A stretch of 64,000 nt of DNA from Superficieibacter electus (lineage in GTDB: Bacteria; Pseudomonadota; Gammaproteobacteria; Enterobacterales; Enterobacteriaceae): contig NZ_PQGD01000008.1 in NCBI RefSeq assembly GCF_002915575.1, positions 124,001 through 188,000 of the forward strand, in the 5' to 3' direction. The translations under genes and the position numbers were made by a program. Of the stretch, positions 39,343 to 48,207 are shown piece after piece (within the stretch, counting starts at the first letter, position 1; every line of letters starts with the position of its first letter). The notes below the pieces were generated by a model. It did not search any database and was not told the DNA's origin. It saw only the letters and a program-made list of their open reading frames with translations.

Positions 39343-40590
39343 TTAGAACAACCGCCCCCCAGCCTTCCCCCCACTATCTTGCGCCACCTTAACCCCGCCC
39401 GCCAGCGCTCCATTCACCGCCACGCCAGCCCTTACCCCAGCCCATGTCATTGCTCCCAGCCAGAACGTTGGCAGCACCAGAAAAATCGACCCCATCACCA
39501 GATTAATAATCACGTCATCCTGCGTATTCTGGATTCCGGCCAGATTCCAGCTACTGTGAGTATTGCTGTTGTAGAGCACATCCAGCAGCCAGCTATCTAG
39601 CCACCTTGCCAGCTCCCACCAGAACGTCATAAAAAACATCGCGAACTGCACAAACGTCAGCGTCATCACTGCCTTCACGTCCCACGCCGAGCACAGCGTG
39701 ACCAATGGAATGTAGATCACCAGCGCCATTTGCAGCAACGCCTGCACCATCGGTAGCGCCTGGCGCACGCTGTCAAATGCCGGGAACGCCACGGCGCTGC
39801 CGATTATATTTCCGGCAGTGGATGCTAGCCGCGTGGCGGCGTTGGTGAGCGTGCCGTCAACATTGCCGCCATAGCCAAGGTAAACGCGCCCGTCCTATTG
39901 CGCTCGCTGACCAGCGAACGCAGCACGGCCTCTTCATAAACGGCCTGGGACTGACCGATCTTTTTAAACGCTGTCCAGATATCCGGAGCCGAGAGTTGCA
40001 TGAGTCGGGCCTTCAATCCAACGGTGTCGTCGGCCCACCACTGTTTGCAGGTGGGGTAGCAGCCTGAGCCCGTATCGGCCAGCCCGGCGTCTCGTGATGC
40101 ACTGTACGGCCAGGCGCTATGTGGTGAAAGCGCATGGTCGGTATCGTAGTAACCAGCCGTGTTGAGAAAATAAGGTGCTCCCCCCCAAGCCGTATCGTCA
40201 CTGGTGTCATCGTCCAGCTCCCCGGCGCGGAATTTCAGACGGGAACGGGAAGGGGAGTAACACTCCTCAACGAAATCCCGCAGTTCCTGAGCCAGAGCTG
40301 GATCCTTGATTCGGGGGGGCTGCACCTCAAAGCGGATCTGGCGTAGATCTGGCTGACAGGGCAGGGTAGCCACCGTTGCGCCGGTAATCCCTTTGCTGAT
40401 CACATGAATAAAGTACCACCAGACCGGAACGGCAGCGGTTTTGCCGCCCAGCAAGTTTATAATCGGCTGATAGCCATTATCGGCGGTTGCGGCACCGACA
40501 TCCCACATTGCTTCGAGCGCGTGGTGTCATATTTGATGGTATCAAGGTCGATATTCAGCAGCGGCGGCCTTAGGTTTTCGTCCGCGTGTT
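39343..40590 (-). pseudogene. TraG-like ICE conjugation protein, frameshifted and 5'-truncated
   Basis: The pieces read in order as LRPPLLNIDLDTIKYDTTRS and KQCGMSVPQP. After a frameshift near 40485-40495 they continue DNGYQPIINLLGGKTAAVPV to NRTGAFT, and after a second shift near 39885 as NVDGTLTNAATRLASTAG and AFPAFDSVRQALPMVQAL to the stop at 39343. This is the N-terminal-domain TraG family of SPI-7-type integrative conjugative elements, an inner-membrane mating-pair protein; several hydrophobic segments are visible in the last 150 residues. The 5' end is missing, and sequence beyond about 40590 does not match. It cannot make a normal product. Confidence 0.8.
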
Positions 40591-40596
40591 TACCTG

Positions 40597-41019
40597 ATGA
40601 CACGCAGACAAATAGCCACTCCCCCAGTTCTGCTCTCCCCCTTCCACATCCCTACTATCCCCCTTGCACTCACCCCTCAATCGCAGTATCGTACCTCCAC
40701 GCCTGCAAAATCAGGCGTCGGGATTAGCCTCCTGAAATCAGTTACAGGCGATACACGACGCGCCCGCGTCTTTTTTTGTGTCGTGCGTTCGGTCACACGT
40801 CAATGGCGGACCGGGCGGGGGCGTCGCAAGACGCGCCGGTTTCCTGTAACGCCGGTAAGGCTAACCCCGTCAGGCTCCGCCACCCGTGAGATTAGCCTCT
40901 CCAGTGGCGGAATAATTTACCGTTACAGGAGGCTGCCTTATGGCTACGATCCCCACTCAGACTCACCCGTCACTTTCCGCTTCTTTCGATGCCAGCACGG
41001 ATTTCACCGTACTCGCTGA
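40597..41019 (+). CDS. Ash/Icd-like small ICE protein
   Basis: The open frame from about 40709 contains TPAKSGVGISLL and RARVFFCVVRSVT followed by basic Arg-rich text and SLSSGGIIYRYRRLPYG. This is the pattern of Ash/Icd-like proteins (host division inhibitor-like or derepression proteins) of P4-type satellites and ICEs. The first 35 codons lie across the junction with the traG remnant and are probably not native. The 3' end overlaps the next gene by 80 bp. Translation is uncertain; in these elements the region may also act at RNA level. Confidence 0.4.
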   Translation: MTRRQIATPPVLLSPFHIPTIPLALTPQSQYRTSTPAKSGVGISLLKSVTGDTRRARVFFCVVRSVTRQWRTGRGRRKTRRFPVTPVRLTPSGSATREISLSSGGIIYRYRRLPYGYDPHSDSPVTFRFFRCQHGFHRTR

Positions 41020-41404
41020 GCACTGCGAAAACCTGGCAACTGGATTACTGGAAAACGCCGTTCCTTCGCTGCGCATGGCATTTTGCGGTCGACTTGCCGC
41101 ATGTCTCGATTTGCTGCGCCCGGGACTGTACGATCCGATCCCGCCGCATCTGCAAGAAAGCCTGACTACCGATACGCTCCCGGAACAGCAACCTGAATTT
41201 ACGCCGGACCCGGAACTATTATGTGAATACTGTCATGCGTTGACGCAGATCCTGCTGGCGGGCGGCGTCTCTGGGCAGGTGGAAAAGGCATTAACCGGGT
41301 TGCTGTATGAGCTGGTGTATTTCTTCAGCGACGGCTTACGCGCGCCGCGCTGGATACGGACACCGGAAGGCGTGAGGTTTATTGAAGACGTGATGAAACA
41401 TTAA
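40940..41404 (+). CDS. ICE hypothetical protein following the Ash-like ORF
   Basis: An intact 154-residue ORF (MATIPTQTHPSLSASFDAST start) with ACAGGAGG before the ATG. It has an all-helical look: FTVLAEHCENLATGLLENAV, then MAFCGRLAACLDLLRPG, then ELVYFFSDGLRAPRWIRTPE. Similar unnamed proteins follow ash-like genes in enterobacterial integrative elements. No function is known to me. Confidence 0.6.
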   Translation: MATIPTQTHPSLSASFDASTDFTVLAEHCENLATGLLENAVPSLRMAFCGRLAACLDLLRPGLYDPIPPHLQESLTTDTLPEQQPEFTPDPELLCEYCHALTQILLAGGVSGQVEKALTGLLYELVYFFSDGLRAPRWIRTPEGVRFIEDVMKH

Positions 41405-41498
41405 TTGTTATCAGCCACTGGCGCGTCGCGTCAGTGGCGTAAAACGGTTATGTCAGTTGCGCCACACCATCGCTGGCATCAAGAACGCGAGACTATTA

Positions 41499-41631
41499 TG
41501 TTCCATTAATGGAGCGCAGGGTGCCGTAAAGGTCTGTTTATGGAACAAATCCAAATAGCCATCGAAGTAAATAATTTTGGTTGTTCTATAAAAAGGATAT
41601 ACTCACCTAAGATGCTCTGTTTATGGAACAA
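41499..41631. promoter_or_regulatory. Repeated operator boxes upstream of hipBA
   Basis: The sequence CTGTTTATGGAACAA occurs identically at 41534-41548 and 41617-41631. Inverted, slightly changed copies lie at 41499-41509 (TGTTCCATTAA) and 41581-41592 (TTGTTCTATAAA). The last direct copy ends 11 bp before the antitoxin ATG. Multiple such boxes are usual for HipB autorepression. Confidence 0.7.
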
Positions 41632-41642
41632 TGAGGTGTGTA

Positions 41643-41981
41643 ATGGCGAAAACATCCACCCGGACCTATTCCCGCTACAGTCGTGATGCGGCGCGACTGC
41701 TGGGGCTGATGATTCGTACTGCGCGTATTGAACGTAAACTGACTGTTGAAGAACTGGCTGAACGTGCAGGTGTATCCCGTGGACTCATTTACCGCGCTGA
41801 AGAAGGGGACATGGGATGCGCCATTGGCGCGGTATTTGAACTGGCAACCATTGTTGGTGTTCCACTTTTTACGCCTGACCAGGTATCAATGACGTTACAT
41901 ACCGCGAACGCAGAGAAAACGCTATCACTAATGCCACGCTCGGTGTATCACTCCAAAAAGGTGGTAAACGATGATTTCTGA
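41643..41981 (+). CDS. hipB: HipB-like XRE antitoxin
   Basis: A 112-residue Cro/C1-type helix-turn-helix protein. The start at 41643 (MAKTSTRTYSRYSRD) has GAGGTG upstream; an in-frame ATG at 41631 lies in an operator copy. The HTH is LTVEELAERAGVSRGLIYRAEEGD near residues 33-56. Its gene overlaps hipA by 11 bp, the usual antitoxin-toxin coupling. It should neutralise the HipA kinase and repress the promoter through the repeated boxes upstream. Confidence 0.85.
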   Translation: MAKTSTRTYSRYSRDAARLLGLMIRTARIERKLTVEELAERAGVSRGLIYRAEEGDMGCAIGAVFELATIVGVPLFTPDQVSMTLHTANAEKTLSLMPRSVYHSKKVVNDDF

Positions 41982-43248
41982 TAACAGTCCCGACCGGGCA
42001 TATGTATGGATTTGGTTGCCTGGTGCACTTCAACCCGTTGTCGCAGGTGCGCTAACTCGTGATGATGACCGATTCATCTTCAACTATGGGCGCAGTTACC
42101 TGCAGCGGAAAGATGCAATCCCTGTCTATGAGCCGGAACTCCCACTAGTCCAGGGCGCGATTTTTCCCGCGGCAGGCCTAAAGCAGGCGAGTGCATTGCG
42201 TGATGCTGCTCCGGATGCCTGGGGGCGTCGTGTTATTCTGAACCGGCTGATGGGAGCGCAGGGCAAAGATGCTGACCCTGACAGACTGGACGAACTGACT
42301 TATTTGCTTGAGTCTGGCTCAGACAGAATTGGGGGACTCGACTTCCAGCGATCCGCAACGGAATATGTATCGCGTGAGTCCCAAAGCGCATCTCTTGAGG
42401 AATTAATGCAGGCAGCATCAATGGTTGAACGTGGTGTGCCGCTAACTCCGGAGCTGGAGCAGGCACTCTTCCACGGTAGTTCATTAGGCGGCGCGCGACC
42501 AAAAGCGATGATAGTGTCCGGGAAGCATAAATTTATTGCAAAATTCTCCTCCTCCACAGATACCTATAACGTTGTTAAAACCGAATATATCGCTATGCGG
42601 CTGGCTGCCTGTGCCGGGTTAAATGTTGCACCTGTTCTTCTTCGCCATACAGCAGGTAAAGACGTCATACTTATTGAACGCTTTGATCGTATACGACACC
42701 ATGCAGGATGGCAGCGCCGCCTGATGGTTTCTGCGCTGACCATTTTCGGTCTTGATGAAATGATGGCAAGATATGCGAGTTACGAGGACCTGACGGATAT
42801 TATTCGCCAGCGCTTTGATGCACCTAAAGAGACATTACGGGAGCTGTTCGGGCGTCTGGTTTTTAATATTATTTGCGGTAATACTGACGACCACGCCAGA
42901 AACCATGCAGCATTCTGGGATGGCAAAGAACTGCGCCTGACACCGGCTTATGATATTTGTCCCCAGAGCCGTTCTGGTAATGAAGCAACACAGGCAATGC
43001 TGATTATTGGTGAAAACCGAATGAGTAATCTTGCGGTTTGTTTGTCGGCGGCAGCTAAATTTTTGCTGAGTGAAAAGGACGCTATTGACGTTATCACACA
43101 CTGTATCAGGACGATTCACACGAACTGGGAAGAGGTGTGTCGTGAGGCTTCATTGAGCGAAGTGGATCGTAACTTCTTATGGGGACGAATGTTCCTCAAT
43201 CCGTTTATTTTTGAGGGTACACCTGAAGCGATTGCACATTTGCGTTGA
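41971..43248 (+). CDS. hipA: HipA-like serine/threonine kinase toxin
   Basis: A 425-residue HipA-family kinase. The N-terminal subdomain is AYVWIWLPGALQPVVAGAL. Further motifs are SSLGGARPKAMI (P-loop-like) near residue 169, HKFIAKFSS with the ATP-site Lys, catalytic loop GNTDDHARNHAAFWDG near 304, and TPAYDICPQ with the metal Asp near 326. Known HipA toxins phosphorylate glutamyl-tRNA synthetase and cause growth arrest or persistence. All catalytic residues seem present. It is one of the few intact genes in the decayed ICE region, fitting a self-retaining module. Confidence 0.87.
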   Translation: MISDNSPDRAYVWIWLPGALQPVVAGALTRDDDRFIFNYGRSYLQRKDAIPVYEPELPLVQGAIFPAAGLKQASALRDAAPDAWGRRVILNRLMGAQGKDADPDRLDELTYLLESGSDRIGGLDFQRSATEYVSRESQSASLEELMQAASMVERGVPLTPELEQALFHGSSLGGARPKAMIVSGKHKFIAKFSSSTDTYNVVKTEYIAMRLAACAGLNVAPVLLRHTAGKDVILIERFDRIRHHAGWQRRLMVSALTIFGLDEMMARYASYEDLTDIIRQRFDAPKETLRELFGRLVFNIICGNTDDHARNHAAFWDGKELRLTPAYDICPQSRSGNEATQAMLIIGENRMSNLAVCLSAAAKFLLSEKDAIDVITHCIRTIHTNWEEVCREASLSEVDRNFLWGRMFLNPFIFEGTPEAIAHLR

Positions 43249-43275
43249 ATTATTCTTATTGCCTGTTAATTGACG

Positions 43276-43443
43276 ATGCGGTCGGCAGTAAATTTTGTTA
43301 TTCGCCTGCATGGTTTAAATTATATCCTGGATGATAAGCTGGCTGAATTAACGCTTAGCCGGGAAAAGCTTTCTGAGCCGGAAAGCGCAGAGATATTATC
43401 GCAGGTTAAAACTACGAAATTGACGCGCGCTGATGGCGGTTAA
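43276..43443 (+). CDS. Possible 55-residue ORF after hipA
   Basis: An open frame MRSAVNFVIRLHGLNYILDD ending KTTKLTRADGG. No clear ribosome-binding site. It begins 28 bp after hipA on the same strand. It is not recognised and could be a remnant of a larger gene. Confidence 0.25.
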   Translation: MRSAVNFVIRLHGLNYILDDKLAELTLSREKLSEPESAEILSQVKTTKLTRADGG

Positions 43444-43453
43444 TGGCTAAAAC

Positions 43454-43600
43454 TCACTCCCCCAGCCATCCCATCACCACCTCCGCCAAATCATCCTCTA
43501 CCGTGTAAAAGTAGCTGGCTGGGACCTTCAGCACCTCCGCCAGTCGACACGCCAGCGCGAAATCAGGCGTATGAATGCCTCGCTCATCCGCTTCCCGTCA
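43454..43600 (-). pseudogene. XRE-type regulator, C-terminal fragment
   Basis: Reading the minus strand to the stop at 43454 gives ERGIHTPDFALACRLAEVLK then VPASYFYTVEDDLAEVV and MGWLGE. This is the end of a helix-turn-helix regulator (ERG-HTPDF is the HTH tail). Upstream the frame meets a stop and the recognition helix is missing. It marks the right side of recognisable ICE-type debris. No other gene is seen in 43249-43628 apart from the small ORF before it. Confidence 0.6.
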
Positions 43601-43628
43601 ACTCAGCGAAATACACCAGGCTCTGTCA

Positions 43629-46600
43629 TTAAAACATCAAATCAGTATTTTCAGGTGTGGTAATCATGTCCGCAGCCCGTTTCTCCGGCAACACTTTCGC
43701 CACACTCTCAAAGCCCGGCAAGGTTTGCCATACCGCCGGATCGCCAATCACAAAAATATGTTTTTTCGCCCGCGTCAGCGCCACGTTTAAAAGATTGGGC
43801 TTACTGGAAGCCCATTTTGCGCCGCCGTTATCCTGTTCATCACAGCCCAGAACGAAAATAACAATGTCATTCTCTTTGCCCTGAAAAGTATGCACGGTGC
43901 CAACACAATTTTTTTGCCATTCATTAATGTCTTTGCGTTTAAGCTGCGGACTGTACTGTTGCCAGACCTTTAAACTGCGGTATGCGAGCTGTTCTGCCAG
44001 CGCTGATTTCACGGCTTTAAACGGGGTGATGATGTAAATCGACTGCAGCTCAACCTGTTCTGCCAGCAGGCGATCGAGCAAAGTCAGCAGATCCTGACCA
44101 TGGCTTTCGCGATACTGTTTTTCGCCCACGCCACCTTTTGAAACCAGCCAGTGATTTTCAATAACGTTATTGACGGAGCGGCTGACAATTTCGTCGGTAT
44201 TAAAACCATGGATCATGCGGCTGTTGTACGCCATTTTATTTGCCAGACTGAACATCGGCTCAATACAACGGCGGTGAACCCATAGCGGTATGCCAATCCA
44301 GATCGGGATATTCATTACCTCTAATTCGCAGCCCCAGTGATTATTGCGGTCAGCCACTTGTTGAACCGACAGCAGTCCCGGGTTCCAGTCTTCAGCATGT
44401 TCCTGCAAAACATCTTCACACAGACGTTTTACCAGCGGGGGCGATGTCGTAAATACCGGTTCTATTTGTAGTGGATCGCCAACGATCAGTACGCGCTTAG
44501 CGCGCCATATCGCACCGACGGCCTGCTGCGGTGAGGCCTGGCCTGCTTCATCAATCATCAGCCAGCCAATCTCTTCTCCTTTCACGCCGCTCAGCATACG
44601 GCCCACGGAGGCAAAAGTGGTGGAGAGTACAGGAACGAACATGGATAGCGTTTGCCATTGACGTAAGGGGGCAGCTTCTGCGTGCGGATTACTCATAAAA
44701 TCGCTAAGCTGGCGCAGCTTTTTCCCAAATCGTCCAATGCCCATCGCTTCATAAAGCCACGCCTGATGCAGATCCATCGCCGCCATAAATAATCTGGAGC
44801 GCTGACGGTTGATCTGTGCATTTTGCCAGAATGCCGTGCGTTGCAGGTCCGGATCGTCGATCGGGCGTTCACGGTCAGGCAGGGTAATCTCCGGAAATTG
44901 TTTTTCCAGCGCGGCGAGACGTTGCTTATTTAGCTGCTGCTGTTTTACTACGCCGTCAATCTCTTGCCCGATCGTTTTTATTGTTAACGCGGCTTCAGTA
45001 CACTGTTTACGCTGGCTGGCGACAGCCTGCGTTTTTTGCGTCATCTGCGCGGTAAGCGTGAGCAGGTGTTGTTGAACTTCCCGCAATGCCTGCTGATGGG
45101 CATGCACCTTCTGCCGGTCAAATAAACGGCTAAAGAAGCCCGGTGCTTCGCTTTCCACCATTTTCTGCTGCTGCGTAACATGCTGAACCTGTTTTTCGCC
45201 GATTTCTTTTTCCAGCTCCGCCTGCTTTAACTTTTCCGTAAGTTCATCATGCAGTGCCTGCGCTTTTTTGAGTTTTTCCTGAAGGTTCGCAACATTATCG
45301 GGTTTTTTAGCCAGTAAATCGGCATACGTGACTAGCTGATTTTGCAGGTCTTGCGTCTGCTTCAGGCACTCAACAAAGCACTGTTTCGCGGCGGAAAACG
45401 TAATGGGATCATGGCAGGCTCGCCAGCGCCATAGGCTGAGAAAATTTTCATCGTCAGAGCGGGATGTTTCCGCCGGGGTTTTACGTAAGAAATGCTCATC
45501 CATGCATAAGCGTTGGGCAAATTTTTTGCGATTGTCTTTTTTACCCAGCGCCGCTGAAATCAGGCCCCAGCACTGTTTATCCTCATTTAGTGGACTAAAC
45601 AGATGATAGTTACGCTCTTTCCCTTCGCCATTTTTCCCGCGTTTGATTTCACTTTTGGGGCGCGCTTTAGCGGCTATCTGGTTGGCCACTGGGGCCAGAT
45701 AATCCAGCAGGCGAAATTCTTTCGCCAGCGATTTTAATTGCGGAAGCTCTTTAGAAATATTTTCTACTGCGGCGTTATTGGAGGAGGCCACAATCATTTC
45801 AAAGCCGGTAAGTGAGGGAACGATGAAACCGTCGCTGTCCAGCGTATCGTCCACCTTATTAAAAGCGGAAAGCACTGTCGCGCGTTCAACAATATTATGG
45901 GCAATCAGGTCGCGTAATAGCGTGGTTTTTCCGGTTCCCGGTGGGCCATTAACCGACAATATTCCGCCTTCAGAAAGTTCATCAATGGCGGTATTAATCG
46001 CGAATTGCTGCATTAATGACATAGGATGTTCGGGCTCAGAAGGCCAGCGACCCAGCGGCATGTTGACGGGGTGTAATTTTTCAATAAGCGCGGGCATGCC
46101 GGCCTGAGAATATAAATCCGGTTTTCTTGTTGCGCCCTGCGAGAGGTAAGCGTTAAGCGTATTAGAAGGATGGTTCTGCAACGCGATGATTGCATTTTCA
46201 ATATCTTCAAAAAAGAAGCTGTTCAGAATAGGAAGTGCCAGACTTTTTTCACTTTCGCTCAGCTCTTCTTCAGCGTCATTGTCGTCTGCCTGAGCGGCCT
46301 GTAAATCATTGCCGTTGCTCTCAAACCAGTCAATTTGCAGGGCATATTGCCAGTCCGGCGTAAAGTCAGCCCACGAAACCAGATGCGTCGTTAACAGGGT
46401 CAAAATATCGCTGGCGTGTAACACGCCGGGACCGTTTTCTCGCACTGGTTTCAGGGTAGCGCCGAAGTTCTCAAGCTCGTCGGCAAGATACTGGCAATCT
46501 GCCTCAAAAACAGCTGAGTGTAGTTTTTCAAAGCGCTGTTTTTGCAGGTGGCCCAGCGCCCAGGGCAGGGAGCTTACGGACAGCTTCTGTATCGCAGGCG

Positions 46601-46955
46601 CGCCTTCAGCATTGAGCTGCACTTTTGCAAAGCAGGTCGCCCCCTCATGGTTCAGACGCTGTTCACACTCTTCAGCTTCATTTGTGTCTGATTGACCAAA
46701 TATCTGTGAGCTTATTGCGTCAGCAATATTGTTTTCAAAAATCCCGATATGAACCGTAAAGGACACTTTCGGAGGGATCTCATATTGCTGGCGTAATTCT
46801 TCTGAATGCCATGGTAGTAATTTATCACCGTGCTTTATAAGTTTATCCAGTGATATCAGCAGGCTCTTTTCTTTTTTATCAAGCTTATAGGGCTGGAAAA
46901 ACTCTATTCGTTGCCAGGCGCGCAGGATTTCAGTAGGTAAAGGAATTGTTGACAT
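43629..46955 (-). CDS. SF1 (UPF1/Dna2-like) helicase with central coiled coil
   Basis: A 1108-residue protein when started at the ATG at 46955 (MSTIPLPTEILRAWQ); an in-frame ATG at 47012 is possible. Walker A is NGPPGTGKTTLLRDL near residue 334. A long coiled coil rich in Gln, Lys and Glu spans about 560-720 (NLQEKLKKAQALHDELTEKL). Walker B is WLMIDEAGQASPQQAVGA near 797, motif III is VGDPLQIEPV, and motifs V-VI are VGTVHTFQGKENDIVIF and LNVALTRAKKHIFVIGD near the C-terminus. No nuclease domain is evident. The coiled-coil insertion between the helicase motifs is typical of the UPF1-like group seen in several defence genes. Its role is unknown. It is divergent from the gene at 47118. Confidence 0.85.
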   Translation of the reverse strand: MSTIPLPTEILRAWQRIEFFQPYKLDKKEKSLLISLDKLIKHGDKLLPWHSEELRQQYEIPPKVSFTVHIGIFENNIADAISSQIFGQSDTNEAEECEQRLNHEGATCFAKVQLNAEGAPAIQKLSVSSLPWALGHLQKQRFEKLHSAVFEADCQYLADELENFGATLKPVRENGPGVLHASDILTLLTTHLVSWADFTPDWQYALQIDWFESNGNDLQAAQADDNDAEEELSESEKSLALPILNSFFFEDIENAIIALQNHPSNTLNAYLSQGATRKPDLYSQAGMPALIEKLHPVNMPLGRWPSEPEHPMSLMQQFAINTAIDELSEGGILSVNGPPGTGKTTLLRDLIAHNIVERATVLSAFNKVDDTLDSDGFIVPSLTGFEMIVASSNNAAVENISKELPQLKSLAKEFRLLDYLAPVANQIAAKARPKSEIKRGKNGEGKERNYHLFSPLNEDKQCWGLISAALGKKDNRKKFAQRLCMDEHFLRKTPAETSRSDDENFLSLWRWRACHDPITFSAAKQCFVECLKQTQDLQNQLVTYADLLAKKPDNVANLQEKLKKAQALHDELTEKLKQAELEKEIGEKQVQHVTQQQKMVESEAPGFFSRLFDRQKVHAHQQALREVQQHLLTLTAQMTQKTQAVASQRKQCTEAALTIKTIGQEIDGVVKQQQLNKQRLAALEKQFPEITLPDRERPIDDPDLQRTAFWQNAQINRQRSRLFMAAMDLHQAWLYEAMGIGRFGKKLRQLSDFMSNPHAEAAPLRQWQTLSMFVPVLSTTFASVGRMLSGVKGEEIGWLMIDEAGQASPQQAVGAIWRAKRVLIVGDPLQIEPVFTTSPPLVKRLCEDVLQEHAEDWNPGLLSVQQVADRNNHWGCELEVMNIPIWIGIPLWVHRRCIEPMFSLANKMAYNSRMIHGFNTDEIVSRSVNNVIENHWLVSKGGVGEKQYRESHGQDLLTLLDRLLAEQVELQSIYIITPFKAVKSALAEQLAYRSLKVWQQYSPQLKRKDINEWQKNCVGTVHTFQGKENDIVIFVLGCDEQDNGGAKWASSKPNLLNVALTRAKKHIFVIGDPAVWQTLPGFESVAKVLPEKRAADMITTPENTDLMF

Positions 46956-47117
46956 CTTAGCTCTTTGATTATTATTCGTAATATCACTAAAATGATGAGA
47001 ATACTCCAGCATATTTAATTTGTGTAGTCATAATTGTTGGTAGCTTTATTATTACCTTACGGGATGGTTCTATTTCCACGATGATTATTTGATAAATTTC
47101 TCTTACCGGAATTCCCT

Positions 47118-48152
47118 ATGCCTGACTACTGGTGGAAAGACTACCTCGATCGTAACGACCGCTGGCAGGGCCTTGAGCTGATCATCCGTGACAGCGAAAA
47201 TGCGCATACCCTGCAAATGCTGAGTGGCCATCATCAGCGAATGGCGCTCCAGGTGCGCGGCGAGACGCTGTTCTGGGCGACGGTGCTGAAAGACTATTCC
47301 GGCGTCTGGCTGGTGTTTAACGCCGATCACCCGGACCAGCAAGACCTGCTGCCGCCCGTCACTTCTCAGGATATCGAAGCCATTCTCCGTAAAGGTGGCG
47401 TGAGCTGGACCAGCGAATGGTGCCGCTATTTTGCCCGTCAGTTAATGGAATCGTCTTCGCCGTTGCTCCCCGCAGGTCGCTGGTTGATGCGCCCGATGGC
47501 GCAGGTCAAAGATCGTGCGCCGTACTCGCTAAAAAAGCCCTTTACCCCGGAGAACTGGCATTTTCACTCGCCTGCCAGCGCGGACAAGATGGGCTGCGAC
47601 TGGATGCTTTACGCTGAGGACATGGCCGATCTCACCCGTCCGGAAAAAGTGAAAATGGTGGACTGGTGGTGGGGCGGCAATTTACTGCTGGGCCGTTACG
47701 CGGTGGATACCAATGCCGGGCGGCTGAAGTGGTGGCGCAAAAAATGCCGCGAGGGGCAACTTCCGCCCGTCCTCGTCTGGTATATCGCCGGGCTGGCGTC
47801 CTTTGTGATCCTCGACGGGCACTATCGGTTTCAGGGAGCAAGGGAAGAGGGTATCCCGCCCGACTTCCTGGTGATCAGCGAGCTTAACGAACAGGTTTTT
47901 ACCCCGGACCCTGAGAAGCAGGCGCGAATACTGCGTTCGCTGGAGCATCAGCAGCGCAAGAAACCCGGATTCAATATTGATTCCATGAATCAGACGCTGA
48001 TTAATCTCTACGACAATCGCTATTTGCACGCCGCCACCAGCAGCCGCGCGGTGCTGGGCGATGGCGAAGGCTGGAGGCAGGACGTAAGCGAATATCTGCG
48101 GCGGCACCAGCTTGAGGACTATCTGGAGAAGATCCTTAAACGGGAGGAGTGA
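47118..48152 (+). CDS. Unknown protein with ParB/sulfiredoxin-like motif
   Basis: A 344-residue protein I cannot name. The N-terminus is aromatic-rich (MPDYWWKDYLDRNDRWQGL). Near residues 214-245, VLVWYIAGLASFVILDGHYR followed by GAREEGIPPDF matches the pattern of ParB/Srx-fold domains, where DGHHR-type motifs bind nucleotide. A repeated Trp cluster (VKMVDWWWGGNLLLGRY) precedes it. It has 106 bp of shared upstream region with the divergent helicase gene, suggesting but not proving functional linkage. Base composition is like the core genome. The start has CCGGAATTCCC upstream, a poor ribosome site. Confidence 0.6.
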   Translation: MPDYWWKDYLDRNDRWQGLELIIRDSENAHTLQMLSGHHQRMALQVRGETLFWATVLKDYSGVWLVFNADHPDQQDLLPPVTSQDIEAILRKGGVSWTSEWCRYFARQLMESSSPLLPAGRWLMRPMAQVKDRAPYSLKKPFTPENWHFHSPASADKMGCDWMLYAEDMADLTRPEKVKMVDWWWGGNLLLGRYAVDTNAGRLKWWRKKCREGQLPPVLVWYIAGLASFVILDGHYRFQGAREEGIPPDFLVISELNEQVFTPDPEKQARILRSLEHQQRKKPGFNIDSMNQTLINLYDNRYLHAATSSRAVLGDGEGWRQDVSEYLRRHQLEDYLEKILKREE

Positions 48153-48207
48153 ATGCCCTGTCAGCCAGGCTTTCCTGAGCTGGCAGAGCACCGGGAACAA
48201 CGGCGTA

